DNA of 64,000 nt from Alkalicoccus chagannorensis DSM 18086 (GCF_000429725.1 NZ_AUCK01000017.1:26901-90900), one strand, 5' to 3'; shown: positions 16,465-25,460, numbered from the stretch's first letter. Notes: generated from the letters alone by a model not told the origin. Program-made: numbers and translations.

Positions 16465-17265
16465 TCATGCTTTTTCTGCAGACATCGTCGTGTTCAGCCA
16501 CATCGTTTCCATATAACGGGCCAGACCATCTTCATCGAACCGCGGGGCGGTGCCATCCGCCGCCTGCTTCACATCCACGGAGGCATTCTCCATGGCCGTT
16601 CCTATGCCCACGCCGCGGAGCATCTCGACATCGTTCGGTCCATCCCCGAAGGCCGCTGTCTGACTCCGCCGGAATCCGTAACACTGCATCATATACTGCA
16701 CCGCAGTCCATTTCGATACTTGTTTCGGCACCAGCTCGAATCCATCTGTCCAGCGGATGAAATCACACCGGTACTTATACATCCGCTGGGGCAGGTGGAT
16801 GAAGGCATCGGAGCGCAGGCTGTATTTGAGAATACGCGACGGACCATTCAGTACATCCGGACCGGCATACACCGGCGGCCGGCCGCCTTCCCTTGTCCAC
16901 TCCCGTATCATGTCGTCTTCATGCAGGCAGCGCAGTCCTTCTTCTGCATGGATCACGAGGTTTCTCGGATTCGACTGTAACAGCTTCTCGTGCAGCATCT
17001 TGTCAGGCTGGATGGTCCGCATGATCAAAGGGTCGAGCGTCATTGGGTCATACACTGCTGCACCATTCAGGCAGATTAACGGTGTTTTCAATCCAAGTTC
17101 TGAATGGTAGGGAAGGGTAATATCCAGATGACGTCCTGTCGCAAGAAAGACGTACACCCCGCTGTCTACGAGCTGACGTACAGCCCGCTTTGCGGATGGA
17201 CTGATGGTATTATTCTCCTGAAGCAGGGTGCCATCCATATCTAAAAATAGTGCTCGTATCTTCAT
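16465..17265 (-). CDS. HAD-superfamily Cof-type sugar-phosphate/flavin phosphatase
   Basis: A 266-aa Cof-type (IIB) HAD hydrolase. Motif I LFLDMDGTLL, motif II FLATGR, the conserved Lys (SKWTAVQYM) of motif III, and motif IV AFGDGPNDVEML are all present, with the type IIB cap inserted between motifs II and III. Such enzymes dephosphorylate sugar phosphates, FMN or pyridoxal phosphate; the substrate cannot be read from the sequence. Start ATG is preceded by AAGGAGG. Confidence 0.88.
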   Translation of the reverse strand: MKIRALFLDMDGTLLQENNTISPSAKRAVRQLVDSGVYVFLATGRHLDITLPYHSELGLKTPLICLNGAAVYDPMTLDPLIMRTIQPDKMLHEKLLQSNPRNLVIHAEEGLRCLHEDDMIREWTREGGRPPVYAGPDVLNGPSRILKYSLRSDAFIHLPQRMYKYRCDFIRWTDGFELVPKQVSKWTAVQYMMQCYGFRRSQTAAFGDGPNDVEMLRGVGIGTAMENASVDVKQAADGTAPRFDEDGLARYMETMWLNTTMSAEKA

Positions 17266-17606
17266 CGTTCAGCCTCCTTTTTTCCTGTGTTCTATTCTCA
17301 CTGTAGCAGGTATGTTTGATGAAAAAGTCAAGAAGAGGTAAATATTTTGTAGGGAGTTTGTGAAGACCGTGCACAGTCGGTCACACACGATGCCCGGATC
17401 CATCTACCTTTCTTTTCTCTTCTTTAATACTAGCCCTCTTCTTTTCTTCTCACAGCCAGATGCCGAAGCATCGAAAGGCCCAATGACGAAGTATTCTGGA
17501 AATGAAAAACATCACACTTCTTTCACAAAAAGAAATGCATGCCTGTAACAGAGAAAAAAAGAGATATGAACAGAATAAAGCGGATGATAGTCGCTTACAT
17601 GCTGAT
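17266..17606. other. Intergenic stretch without recognisable gene
   Basis: Upstream space of the divergent HAD and SulP genes. Short open frames here lack ribosome sites and family resemblance. It is AT-richer than its surroundings and holds the HAD promoter region. Confidence 0.4.
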
Positions 17607-17634
17607 TTGACTTGTATGTTTATTCTGTTACAAT
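17607..17634 (+). promoter_or_regulatory. SigA-type promoter of the SulP-Usp operon
   Basis: TTGACT, 16-bp spacer, TACAAT. It predicts a transcript start near 17641 and a leader of about 135 nt. Confidence 0.6.
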
Positions 17635-17640
17635 TCGATT

Positions 17641-17776
17641 GTTCTATACGGACGAGAGACTCACGGAGCCTCTCACTTCTTTTCTGCTTATTCCGCTCTG
17701 GGGACCGGACCGACGCCCGGGCCTGCCGGCGGTATGTTGGGGGAGAGATACTAATTTAACGAAAGAGGTGCAACGA
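17641..17776 (+). other. GC-rich 5' leader of the SulP gene, possible structured RNA
   Basis: About 135 nt between promoter and TTG start. It contains a GAGAG/CTCTC-type pairing and the GC-rich segment GACCGGACCGACGCCCGGGC followed by CTGCCGGCGGT, able to form a stable stem. It matches no riboswitch class I know. Confidence 0.35.
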
Positions 17777-19240
17777 TTGACAACGTTGGAAAAAGTAAAA
17801 ACGGAATGGTTTAGTAATGTGAAAGGGGATGTTCTTGCAGGTATTGTAGTGGCGCTTGCGCTCATTCCTGAGGCAATCGCCTTCTCGATCATTGCTGGAG
17901 TAGATCCGATGGTTGGTTTGTACGCAAGTTTTTGTATCTCCATTGTGATCGCCTTTATCGGCGGTCGACCTGGTATGATTTCCGGTGCTACGGGGGCGAT
18001 GGCATTACTGATGGTCACGCTCGTTGCTGAGCACGGCCTGGAGTACCTGCTTGCCGCAACGATTCTGACAGGGGTGCTGCAGATATTATTCGGCGTATTC
18101 CGTCTGTCAGTTTTCATGAAGCTCGTACCCAGGTCGGTCATGATCGGCTTTGTTAACGCCCTGGCGATTTTGATCTTCACTTCGCAGCTCCAGCATTTTG
18201 TCGGTGAGACATGGGTGATGTATTCCCTCGTTGCGCTTACCTTGGCGATCATTTATATTCTGCCTCGTTTCACGAGAGCTATCCCATCGACGCTCGTCGC
18301 GATCGTCGTTGTGACGGCACTCGCTATTTTCATGAATTTCGGTGTGAGAACCGTAGGGGACATGGGCACACTGCCGAGTACACTTCCTATCTTCCTCATT
18401 CCTGACATTCCACTGAATCTGGACACGCTTGCGATTATTTTCCCTTATTCTCTCGCGCTGGCAGTCGTCGGTATTCTGGAATCTCTGCTGACTCAAAATA
18501 TCGTAGACGACATGACCGATACCGAGAGTGATAAAAACAAAGAAAGCCGCGGTCAAGGCATCGCCAACGTAACGACCGGCTTCTTCGGCGGTATGGCCGG
18601 GTGTGCCATGATTGGACAGTCCGTCATTAACGTCAAGTCCGGGGCAACCGGCAGACTCTCCTCGCTGACAGCAGGTATTGTTCTGCTAGGCATGATTATC
18701 ACGCTGCAGGGAGTCGTTGTACAAATACCAATGGCCGCTCTTGCCGGTATCATGATTATGGTCTCGATCGGTACGTTCGACTGGTCTTCGCTGATGAACA
18801 TCCACCGGATTCCACGATCGGACGCTGCGGTTATGATTACCGTCGTTTCTGTCGTCGTGTACACGCACGACTTGTCGATCGGTGTTTTTGCCGGTATAAT
18901 CATGAGTGCCCTCTTCTTTGCCTGGAAGATTTCCAAAGTGAAAGTCGAAGAGCACTTTGACATGAAAACCAATGCTATGACGTACGAAGTGCATGGACAG
19001 CTGTTCTTCGCTTCCGTGGAAGACTACCTCGATCAAATCAATTTTGATGCTGATGTGCAAAAAGTAACCATCGATTTGTCGAACGCCCACCTCTGGGATG
19101 ATTCTGCAGTCGGTGCGATAGACAAGACGGAGCATAAGTTTGAGCAGCGCCATATAGAAGTTGCTATCACAGGAATGAATAAAGAGAGTACGAAACTCAT
19201 GGATAAAATCGGCGGCTTGAGCAAAGCCTCCGGACATTAA
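17777..19240 (+). CDS. SulP-family anion transporter with STAS domain
   Basis: A 487-aa SLC26/SulP transporter. The start is taken as TTG (MTTLEKVKTEW) with AAAGAGGTG upstream; an ATG 55 codons earlier would translate the leader and overlap the promoter. The membrane domain has the SulP motifs ALALIPEAIAFSIIAGVDPMVGLYASF and GGMAGCAMIGQSVINVKSGATGRLS. The STAS domain (about residues 390-475) ends in VTIDLSNAHLWDDSAVGAIDK. Substrates in this family include sulfate, bicarbonate and other anions. Downstream, 10 bp away, is a universal stress protein gene, a pairing that suggests bicarbonate or stress-linked transport but does not establish it. Confidence 0.9.
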   Translation: MTTLEKVKTEWFSNVKGDVLAGIVVALALIPEAIAFSIIAGVDPMVGLYASFCISIVIAFIGGRPGMISGATGAMALLMVTLVAEHGLEYLLAATILTGVLQILFGVFRLSVFMKLVPRSVMIGFVNALAILIFTSQLQHFVGETWVMYSLVALTLAIIYILPRFTRAIPSTLVAIVVVTALAIFMNFGVRTVGDMGTLPSTLPIFLIPDIPLNLDTLAIIFPYSLALAVVGILESLLTQNIVDDMTDTESDKNKESRGQGIANVTTGFFGGMAGCAMIGQSVINVKSGATGRLSSLTAGIVLLGMIITLQGVVVQIPMAALAGIMIMVSIGTFDWSSLMNIHRIPRSDAAVMITVVSVVVYTHDLSIGVFAGIIMSALFFAWKISKVKVEEHFDMKTNAMTYEVHGQLFFASVEDYLDQINFDADVQKVTIDLSNAHLWDDSAVGAIDKTEHKFEQRHIEVAITGMNKESTKLMDKIGGLSKASGH

Positions 19241-19250
19241 GGAGTGCTGT

Positions 19251-19676
19251 ATGTACAAAAATATTCTCCTCGCCATTGATGGATCAGATCACAGCTACCG
19301 GGCAACAGAAAAAGCGATTGCCCTTGCTGAGCTGACGCCGGATGCTGCAATCGAAATCCTTTACGTCGTTCCTGGTAATAAGTCTAAATCCGACGTCCTT
19401 CATTATGGAGATTCGGATAGTGCATCCAGAAAACGAACGAAGATGCTTCAGGAATACGAAAAAATGATAAAAGAAAAATCGATTCCGGTCGAAACAACCG
19501 TCCTTCATGGGAAAGACGGCATTGCGGAAGCCATCATTGCTCATGCCAACGAGGGAGGCTACGATACGCTCGTCCTCGGCAGCCGCGGCCTGAGCGCCGT
19601 CCAGACGATGGTTCTCGGCAGTGTCAGCCATAAAGTAATGAAGTATGTAAAAGCCCCTGTCATGATGGTCAAGTAA
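19251..19676 (+). CDS. Universal stress protein, UspA family
   Basis: A 141-aa soluble UspA-fold protein. It begins MYKNILLAIDGSDHS and ends with the ATP-binding pattern GSRGLSAVQTMVLGSVS followed by APVMMVK, so it is of the nucleotide-binding type. It lies 10 bp after the SulP transporter and must share its transcript, so it probably modulates the transporter or responds to the same stress. A terminator follows. Confidence 0.9.
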   Translation: MYKNILLAIDGSDHSYRATEKAIALAELTPDAAIEILYVVPGNKSKSDVLHYGDSDSASRKRTKMLQEYEKMIKEKSIPVETTVLHGKDGIAEAIIAHANEGGYDTLVLGSRGLSAVQTMVLGSVSHKVMKYVKAPVMMVK

Positions 19677-19686
19677 CCATCGGCGT

Positions 19687-19729
19687 ACCAACCCCACCGA
19701 ACCTGAGTCGGCCGGGGTTGGTTTTTTTC
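19687..19729 (+). terminator. Terminator of the SulP-Usp operon
   Basis: Nine-base stem ACCAACCCC/GGGGTTGGT followed by seven T. Confidence 0.9.
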
Positions 19730-19762
19730 TAAGTTGAAGCGCATGTTCAAAAGGAGGTTACT

Positions 19763-20395
19763 ATGTTAGAGGATAATGGGGAACGCGTCATTCCTGAGAA
19801 AATGAAAGATGATAACGGCATGTGGCTCGAACACCTGGCACGCTATTACTTTGCTCTTCCTTTCGCAAAGGGCCGCGTGCTGGATATCGCCTGCGGCTCC
19901 GGCTATGGGACAAAACTGGTGGCAAAAGCTCGAAAGAAAGAAGGCGTTACGGCGATCGGAGCCGACATCGATGAGGATGCCCTTCAGTATGCCCGGGGGA
20001 AATATTATCACCCTCAGGTGGCGTACCAGTACGGCGATCTGCTGGATCCTGCCCTGCCGGAGACCTTGGGGACGTTTGATACCGTTTTGTCCTTTGAAAC
20101 CATCGAACACGTGCCGGACGATCAGTTTGCTCTCGAGCAGCTGATGAAGCTGACTGCACCTGGCGGCACGCTGCTTCTCTCTACTCCTTTCGGTGCCGGC
20201 AGAGAGGCAGCTTCTCATTCTCCTTTTCATTATTTTCAAATGACGGAAGAAGAATTCCTCCACCTGTTCGATGCGACACATGATACTTGGGATTCTCTCC
20301 GCTTTTTTTATCAAAACGGAGTCAGTATTGTAAACGAGAAAATCCCCGGCTTCCGCTACCCGATCGGCATCGCTGCAGCCACCAAGAAAACATAA
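19763..20395 (+). CDS. Class I SAM-dependent methyltransferase
   Basis: A 210-aa Rossmann-fold methyltransferase. Motif I is VLDIACGSGYGTKLVA, the acidic residue after strand 2 is in GADIDEDAL, motif IV is FDTVLSFETIEHV, and motif post-I/VI is APGGTLLLSTPFG. The C-terminal part (HYFQMTEEEF) resembles small-molecule or lipid-type methyltransferases of this broad class. RBS AAGGAGG. Substrate unknown. Confidence 0.82.
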   Translation: MLEDNGERVIPEKMKDDNGMWLEHLARYYFALPFAKGRVLDIACGSGYGTKLVAKARKKEGVTAIGADIDEDALQYARGKYYHPQVAYQYGDLLDPALPETLGTFDTVLSFETIEHVPDDQFALEQLMKLTAPGGTLLLSTPFGAGREAASHSPFHYFQMTEEEFLHLFDATHDTWDSLRFFYQNGVSIVNEKIPGFRYPIGIAAATKKT

Positions 20396-20526
20396 CTCTT
20401 CTTTCTCTAAAGTACGCGCCCAGCGTCCCGGTGGAGACCGCCGCGGAGGTGATCAGCTTGCTTTGGTCCCCTGCTTAGCTTCCAGCCTCCTACTAACCCG
20501 CATGCCACGGGTTCCGCTTCGGCTTT

Positions 20527-20680
20527 CCTCGTGAACAAAAGCGCAAGGCGCCTTTTGGTCGGAATGGCGTGCATCGTCGCTGCAAGCTTTTTGAGAGAAG
20601 AAAACGTTTTGTTTCTTCCCGTGCAGCGCATGAAGCCGCCGTCCCCCCCTTAATGAAAACTTATACATTCATATACTTCG
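20527..20680 (+). repeat. R0 repeat
   Basis: Full R0: GAACAAAAGCGCAAGGCGCC, TTTTGGTCGGAATGGCGTGC, GCTGCAAGCTTTTTGAGAGA, AGAAAACG...TTTCTTCC, GCAGCGCATGAAGCCGCCGT, ending ACTTATACATTCATATACTT. Runs into a terminator within a few bases. Confidence 0.9.
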
Positions 20681-20685
20681 AAAAG

Positions 20686-20718
20686 AAGACGCTCCCCATT
20701 TGGGAGCGTCTCTTTTTT
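20686..20718. terminator. Terminator between convergent genes
   Basis: GACGCTCCC/GGGAGCGTC stem, 5-base loop, then TCTTTTTT. Confidence 0.88.
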
Positions 20719-20800
20719 GATGGCCTGCGTCTCTTAAGCGATGCAGGATGTTGTTACTGAGCAAGGGTTGCAGGCAAAGGAGAATCATCTTTCCCCTGCT

Positions 20801-22207
20801 CTAAGGAGAGGAAGCAGGATAATCCACTCCCTCCTCTGGCTCCGCCTCATCTTCCCCTGGCTGTCTTCGGAAGAACAACGCGCGATCACGGTACAGGAAC
20901 CAGCAGGAAAGAGCGAGCGCAAGAACGTCCGCAAGCGGGAATGCCAGCCAGACGCCCCACACGCCGATGAAAGGCGGAAGGATCAATACGAGCGGAATCA
21001 GGAATAACACCTGCCGGGCCATCGAAAGCACCAGGGCCGGTTTGGCCTTGCCGAGCGCTTGATACAGTCCCCCGCTGATGACTTGAATGCCGATGACAAA
21101 CGCAACGGCAAAAATAATTCTCATCGCATCCGTGCCGGCATCAATGACCGCCGGATCCGATGTGAAGACCCGCATCAGCCAGGAAGGGAAAATCATGCAG
21201 AGAAGGAAGACGCCTGTAGAAAACACCGTAACGACTTTCAATCCGAGTTTGATCGTTTCGCGCATGCGCGCATACTGACCGGAGCCGTAGTTGTAGCCGA
21301 CGATCGGCTGCATCCCCTGGAGAATCCCCATCATCGGCATCAATGTAATCATCGCCACGCGCTGGACGATCCCGAACACCCCGACATAGAATTCGCCCCC
21401 GTACTGGACCAGCATCGCATTAATGGCGACCATCATGACACTTCCGGATACCTGCCGTACAAAGGCAGGCATCCCGATGGTGAACACTTCCTTGACGATA
21501 CGCCACTCCGGCATCATCTCAGACAGCCGGATGAACAGCGAACTCCTCCCGGCCAGGAAGTAGTAGAGCACAATAAAGGACACAGAGGCCTGGGAAATGA
21601 CCGTCGCGATCGACGCTCCCTGCACGCCCATGTCCAGCCAGACAATGAAGACCGGGTCGAGCAGAATATTCATCACGGATGGGATAATCATCGTCATCAT
21701 CGCAAACCGGGCATTTCCTTCGGAGCGGATGATCGCATTCGTCGTAAACGAAAAGGTGAAAAAGAGCGTTGCCATCGTGATTGGAAAAATATACGAATGA
21801 GCGAGGGTGAGAATGCTCTCCTGCGCACCAAAAATGCGCAGTGCCGGTTCAAGCAGCGTGAATGACGCAGCAATCCCGAGCATGCTGAAGACAAGCACCA
21901 TCGTGATAATGTTGCTGAATACGCGGTTCGCTTCCTGCTGACGCTGTTCCCCGAGCCGGCGGGAAATGACCGAAGCACCCCCCATGCCAAGCGCTGCCGC
22001 AAGGGCCATCATGATAATCATGATGGGAAAAGCAAGGGTAACCGCCGCTACACCATCGATGCCGACAAAGATAGAAATAAATATGGTATCCACGACATTA
22101 TACAGAGACATGACGAGCATCCCGATGATAGCAGGAATCGACAACCGCCGCAGCAGCTTCGGAATCGGTTCGTCCCCCAGTCTGCTGCTTTGTTCTTTCT
22201 GCGTCAT
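20801..22207 (-). CDS. MATE-family efflux transporter (MepA-like)
   Basis: A 468-aa MATE antiporter with 12 helices. Both MatE halves are visible: PAIIGMLVMSLYNVVDTIFI opens the first, and GMPAFVRQVSGSVMMVAINAMLVQYGG opens the second; GIVQRVAMITLMPMMGILQGMQPIVGYNYG is typical of MepA-type members. It likely exports cationic drugs or dyes with Na+ or H+. Co-directional with a MarR gene ending 4 bp upstream, the same arrangement as mepRA. Confidence 0.9.
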   Translation of the reverse strand: MTQKEQSSRLGDEPIPKLLRRLSIPAIIGMLVMSLYNVVDTIFISIFVGIDGVAAVTLAFPIMIIMMALAAALGMGGASVISRRLGEQRQQEANRVFSNIITMVLVFSMLGIAASFTLLEPALRIFGAQESILTLAHSYIFPITMATLFFTFSFTTNAIIRSEGNARFAMMTMIIPSVMNILLDPVFIVWLDMGVQGASIATVISQASVSFIVLYYFLAGRSSLFIRLSEMMPEWRIVKEVFTIGMPAFVRQVSGSVMMVAINAMLVQYGGEFYVGVFGIVQRVAMITLMPMMGILQGMQPIVGYNYGSGQYARMRETIKLGLKVVTVFSTGVFLLCMIFPSWLMRVFTSDPAVIDAGTDAMRIIFAVAFVIGIQVISGGLYQALGKAKPALVLSMARQVLFLIPLVLILPPFIGVWGVWLAFPLADVLALALSCWFLYRDRALFFRRQPGEDEAEPEEGVDYPASSP

Positions 22208-22211
22208 CGGC

Positions 22212-22646
22212 CTACCCCTCCTTCAGCTTCTGCTGCATTCGCTGAAGCGCAGACAGCAGCTGCTTTCTTTCTGCATCGTCCAGTCCATCTGTCAAATGCT
22301 CCTCCAGCTGCTCGGTTTCTCTCCAGAGCGCGGCCTCTTTCGCACTTCCTTCCCCAGTCAATCGTACCCAGCTGCTTCGTCGATCCTTTTTTCCTGCCTG
22401 TTTGATAATAAGTTCCCGCTTCTCTAGAGAAGCAGTCAGCCCGTTCATCGTGGAAGCCTGGATATGCAGCCTTTCCTGCAGCTGCTTCTGCGTCTGTTCC
22501 CCGTAGCGCTGCAGCAGGAAAAGCACTCTCAGCTGCGCATTCGTCAATCCGTGCGCAGCCAGTGTTTTATTAACATGGTTTTCCATCAGGTGGGCAGTCA
22601 TGCCGAGCTGTGCCCCGATTCGGTCATCCAGCGTACGTTCCTCCAT
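22212..22646 (-). CDS. MarR-family regulator of the MATE gene
   Basis: A 144-aa winged-helix MarR protein. Recognition region: ERLHIQASTMNGLTASLEKRELI, with wing GKKDRRSSWVRLTGEG. It heads a two-gene operon with the MATE pump, so it probably autoregulates and responds to toxic compounds exported by the pump. A good SigA-type promoter lies immediately upstream. Confidence 0.88.
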   Translation of the reverse strand: MEERTLDDRIGAQLGMTAHLMENHVNKTLAAHGLTNAQLRVLFLLQRYGEQTQKQLQERLHIQASTMNGLTASLEKRELIIKQAGKKDRRSSWVRLTGEGSAKEAALWRETEQLEEHLTDGLDDAERKQLLSALQRMQQKLKEG

Positions 22647-22682
22647 GATTATGTCACTCCGTCCTTATTACTTCGCTCCCTA

Positions 22683-22711
22683 ATATTACGCCAATCGAAA
22701 TATATCGTCAA
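22683..22711 (-). promoter_or_regulatory. Promoter of the marR-MATE operon
   Basis: Minus strand TTGACG, 17-bp spacer, TAATAT, ending about 37 bp before the marR start. Confidence 0.7.
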
Positions 22712-22771
22712 TAGGTTCCTGGTGGTACTTCGCCCCTTCTTTCTTTACACTGAAGAAAAGGAGGCATTTGG

Positions 22772-23722
22772 ATGACCATTATTGTTGCACAGAATATTGA
22801 TGATTCGTGGAAAAAGACATTGCAGGAAGCAGCCCCGGACCACCGCATTATTACAGGACGGGACCAGGAACACTGGGAGAAAGAGATTCATGAAGCGGAG
22901 GTGATTGCCGGTTGGAAGCCGCAGATGGAAGCACTGCTTCCCGAGGATGCCCCTCTTCAGTGGATTCAGACATGGAGTGCCGGGGTCGATCACCTGCCGC
23001 TCGACCGGTATGAAGCGAAAGGGTGGATGGTAACCAGCGCCAATGGTGTGCATGCTTATCCCATTTCCGAAACCATTTTCATGTTTCTTCTCGGCTGGAC
23101 GAGAAAACTCGGCAGCTACGTCCGCCAACAGCAGCTGCAGCAGTGGCATCATGCCGGCCTGAACGATGAACTGCACGGAAAAACGATGATGCTGTTCGGT
23201 CTTGGAGCCGTAGGAGAAGAAACGGCCCGGATCGGCGATGCCTTCCGCATGAACGTGATTGGTGTCCGCCGCAGCGGAAAATCCTCCCCCTACGCGTCTG
23301 AAGTGTTGACGCTGCAGGAAGCGGCTGAACGAATAGCGGAAGCAGACGTTGTCGTCAACACCCTCCCTCTCACGAACGAGACCATGGATTGGTTCGATAA
23401 GAACACGTTCGAACGGATGAAGGCGGATGCTTTTTTTGTCAATATTGGCCGCGGAAGCACCGTCGTGGAAAAGGATTTGATCGAAGCACTCGAAGCAGGG
23501 ACCATTGCCGGCGCAGGCCTTGATGTGTTTGAACAGGAGCCGCTGCCCGAAGATCATCCGTTCTGGCAGATGGAACAGGTGATGATGACTCCTCACACTG
23601 CCGGCTCCACCCGTTACTATCACGACCGGGTGCTGGAACAGATCTTTCTGCCGAACTTGAAAAGCTGGCTCGAGAACAAAGAACCCGGGATCAACCGGGT
23701 TTCCTTTGACGCCGGCTATTAA
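22772..23722 (+). CDS. D-isomer-specific 2-hydroxyacid dehydrogenase
   Basis: A 316-aa NAD(P)-dependent dehydrogenase. The dinucleotide-binding loop is GLGAVGEETARIG. The catalytic triad is in place: Arg in NIGRGSTV, Glu in DVFEQEPLPEDHPFW, His in MTPHTAGST. The N-terminal substrate domain has QTWSAGVDHLPLD. The specific 2-oxoacid is not deducible; the length and HTAGS pattern resemble glyoxylate/hydroxypyruvate reductase-like members. RBS AAAGGAGG. Confidence 0.88.
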   Translation: MTIIVAQNIDDSWKKTLQEAAPDHRIITGRDQEHWEKEIHEAEVIAGWKPQMEALLPEDAPLQWIQTWSAGVDHLPLDRYEAKGWMVTSANGVHAYPISETIFMFLLGWTRKLGSYVRQQQLQQWHHAGLNDELHGKTMMLFGLGAVGEETARIGDAFRMNVIGVRRSGKSSPYASEVLTLQEAAERIAEADVVVNTLPLTNETMDWFDKNTFERMKADAFFVNIGRGSTVVEKDLIEALEAGTIAGAGLDVFEQEPLPEDHPFWQMEQVMMTPHTAGSTRYYHDRVLEQIFLPNLKSWLENKEPGINRVSFDAGY

Positions 23723-23744
23723 AACGAAGGCTGATGACATCAAA

Positions 23745-23767
23745 GTAAGCGTGAAAGAATACGTACC
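23745..23767. mobile_element. Solo IS66-type terminal repeat
   Basis: GTAAGCGTGAAAGAATACGT, then ACC, matches the putative left end of the element at 63677-63699 at 22 of 23 positions. No transposase lies beside it, so this looks like a relic of a deleted or excised copy. Confidence 0.55.
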
Positions 23768-23792
23768 GAAATAAGGCGCTGTGCCTGCCGCG

Positions 23793-23920
23793 CCGGGCTT
23801 CCCGCAGGGCTTGTCTTCACGTCCTTCTTCCCCTCTCCCGGGGAAGAAGGGATTTTCAGACGGCGCGGATCCTCTCGGAGTCGTCGCCCTGTATGAGAAC
23901 GCATACACTCTTATACCTAT
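23793..23920 (+). repeat. Hybrid R1/R0-related repeat
   Basis: The core (GGGCTTGTCTTCACGTCCTT; GGATTTTCAGACGGCGCGGA; GTCGTCGCCCT) resembles the middle of R1, whereas the end (CTGTATGAGAACGCATACAC, TCTTATACCT) is the R0 3' module. A terminator follows directly, as with other R0 copies. Confidence 0.6.
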
Positions 23921-23922
23921 AA

Positions 23923-23955
23923 AAAGAGTGGCCCTCTCAGAGAGCCACTCTTTCT
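23923..23955. terminator. Terminator between convergent genes
   Basis: AAAGAGTGGC/GCCACTCTTT stem around an 11-base loop, ending TTTCTAT. Confidence 0.85.
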
Positions 23956-24005
23956 ATATGAACCGGTCTCGCTTCCCCTTTGACGCGCTGCAGAGACGGT
24001 TTTCT

Positions 24006-25460
24006 TTATTTCATCTCCTGCAGGTACTGTTCAATATCGACATTGAAGTTCGCAGCAAGCCGCTTGCCGAGTTCTTCGCAGCCCCGGTAGAAGTTGCAGA
24101 TCATCAGAAGCAGAGTCTGTTCGTGAATCCCGTCCATGTTGTTTGTCAGGTTTTTCACGAGTGCGTCCTGTTCTTCTTTCGTGAAATTGTCCCAGACTCT
24201 CTGCAGCTGCAGAAATTCCGCCGTTTTCTCAATCGGCTGTCGTCCGGCCTGCCCACCGACCGGATAGCGGAAGTCCTCCTCATCTACTTCGGCCGGATGG
24301 TCTTCGTAGCCGTTCGGCTCGTAGTTGATACGGTCTGTCTGCTGGTTGACGGGCATGGCACCGTCCCGCTGATTGTTATCTACTTTCGCGAAAGGGCAGT
24401 TGATCGGGAGCTGCAGATAATTGGTGCCGATCCGGTAGCGCTGCGTATCCGAATAGGAGAACAGTCGCCCCTGCAGCATTTTATCCTCAGACGGTTCAAT
24501 GCCCGGCACGAGAACGCCGGGGTTGAACCCGACAGATTCCGTTTCTGCAAAGACGTTGTCGACGTTTTGATGCAGTGTCATCGTGCCGACGTGATGATAA
24601 GGGAAGTCCTCCTCAAACCAGTCCTTCGTTGCATCGAGCGGGTTGAAGTCGAACTCATCCAAGTCTTCCGGCTGCAGAAACTGCACGTAGAGATCCCATT
24701 CCGGATAATTGCCTTCTTCAATGGCCTGGTAGGTATCCACCGTTGCATGGTTGAAATCTTTCCCCTGCATCTCGGCAGCTTCTTCCTCCGACAAGTTCTG
24801 AATGCCCTCTTTCGGCACCCAGCGCATTTTTACGTACACGTAATTGCCGTGAGCGTTCACCCATTTGAACGCATGCACGCTCGATCCACGGATCGTGCGG
24901 TAGCTTCTCGGGATTCCTTCATCGGAAAACAAATGCATGAGCATGTTCGTCGATTCCGGCGAATGCGCCATGAAATCAAACAGGCGGTCCGGGTCCTGAA
25001 TGTTGGTCCGCGGATCCGGCTTCAGGGAATGAATCACATCCGGGAATTTGATGGTATCTCTAATAAAGAAGACTGGGAGATTGTTGCCGACAAAATCATA
25101 GTTGCCCTCTTCCGTATAGAACTTGACTGAAAAGCCGCGCGGATCCCGCAGAGTTTCAGGTGAATGATGCCCGTGGATTACCGTCGAGAAACGGGCAAAA
25201 ACCGGGGTTTCCCGTCCTTCCTCCTGGAGAAAATGGGCTTTCGTGTACCGCTTCATGCTTTTTGCGGTTTTGAAAGTTCCGTGTGCGCCGAATCCTCGGG
25301 CGTGCACCACGCGCTCCGGTACTTTTTCGCGGTCGAAATGAGCCAGTTTTTCGAGCATCTGATAGTCTTCGAGCAGCATTGGTCCGTTTTGACCGGCTGT
25401 CCGGGAGTTCTGATTGTCATGAATCGGCACACCTTGATTGGTCGTCAGCTTCCTTTTCAT
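24006..25460 (-). CDS. katA: Catalase KatA (small-subunit haem catalase)
   Basis: A 484-aa cytosolic haem catalase that disproportionates hydrogen peroxide. Distal His is in VVHARGFGAHG, the distal Asn in FVGNNLPVFFIRD, and the proximal Tyr in the RLFSYSDTQRYRIGTNY motif. Length fits clade 3 small-subunit catalases such as Bacillus KatA. Start ATG has AAAGGAGG. A promoter with an overlapping inverted repeat of Fur/PerR type lies upstream, consistent with peroxide control. Confidence 0.96.
   Translation of the reverse strand: MKRKLTTNQGVPIHDNQNSRTAGQNGPMLLEDYQMLEKLAHFDREKVPERVVHARGFGAHGTFKTAKSMKRYTKAHFLQEEGRETPVFARFSTVIHGHHSPETLRDPRGFSVKFYTEEGNYDFVGNNLPVFFIRDTIKFPDVIHSLKPDPRTNIQDPDRLFDFMAHSPESTNMLMHLFSDEGIPRSYRTIRGSSVHAFKWVNAHGNYVYVKMRWVPKEGIQNLSEEEAAEMQGKDFNHATVDTYQAIEEGNYPEWDLYVQFLQPEDLDEFDFNPLDATKDWFEEDFPYHHVGTMTLHQNVDNVFAETESVGFNPGVLVPGIEPSEDKMLQGRLFSYSDTQRYRIGTNYLQLPINCPFAKVDNNQRDGAMPVNQQTDRINYEPNGYEDHPAEVDEEDFRYPVGGQAGRQPIEKTAEFLQLQRVWDNFTKEEQDALVKNLTNNMDGIHEQTLLLMICNFYRGCEELGKRLAANFNVDIEQYLQEMK

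Noticed and set aside
17612..17776. Longer start of the SulP protein
   Set aside because: It would overlap the -35/-10 region and translate the leader; the TTG with AAAGAGGTG fits family alignments better.
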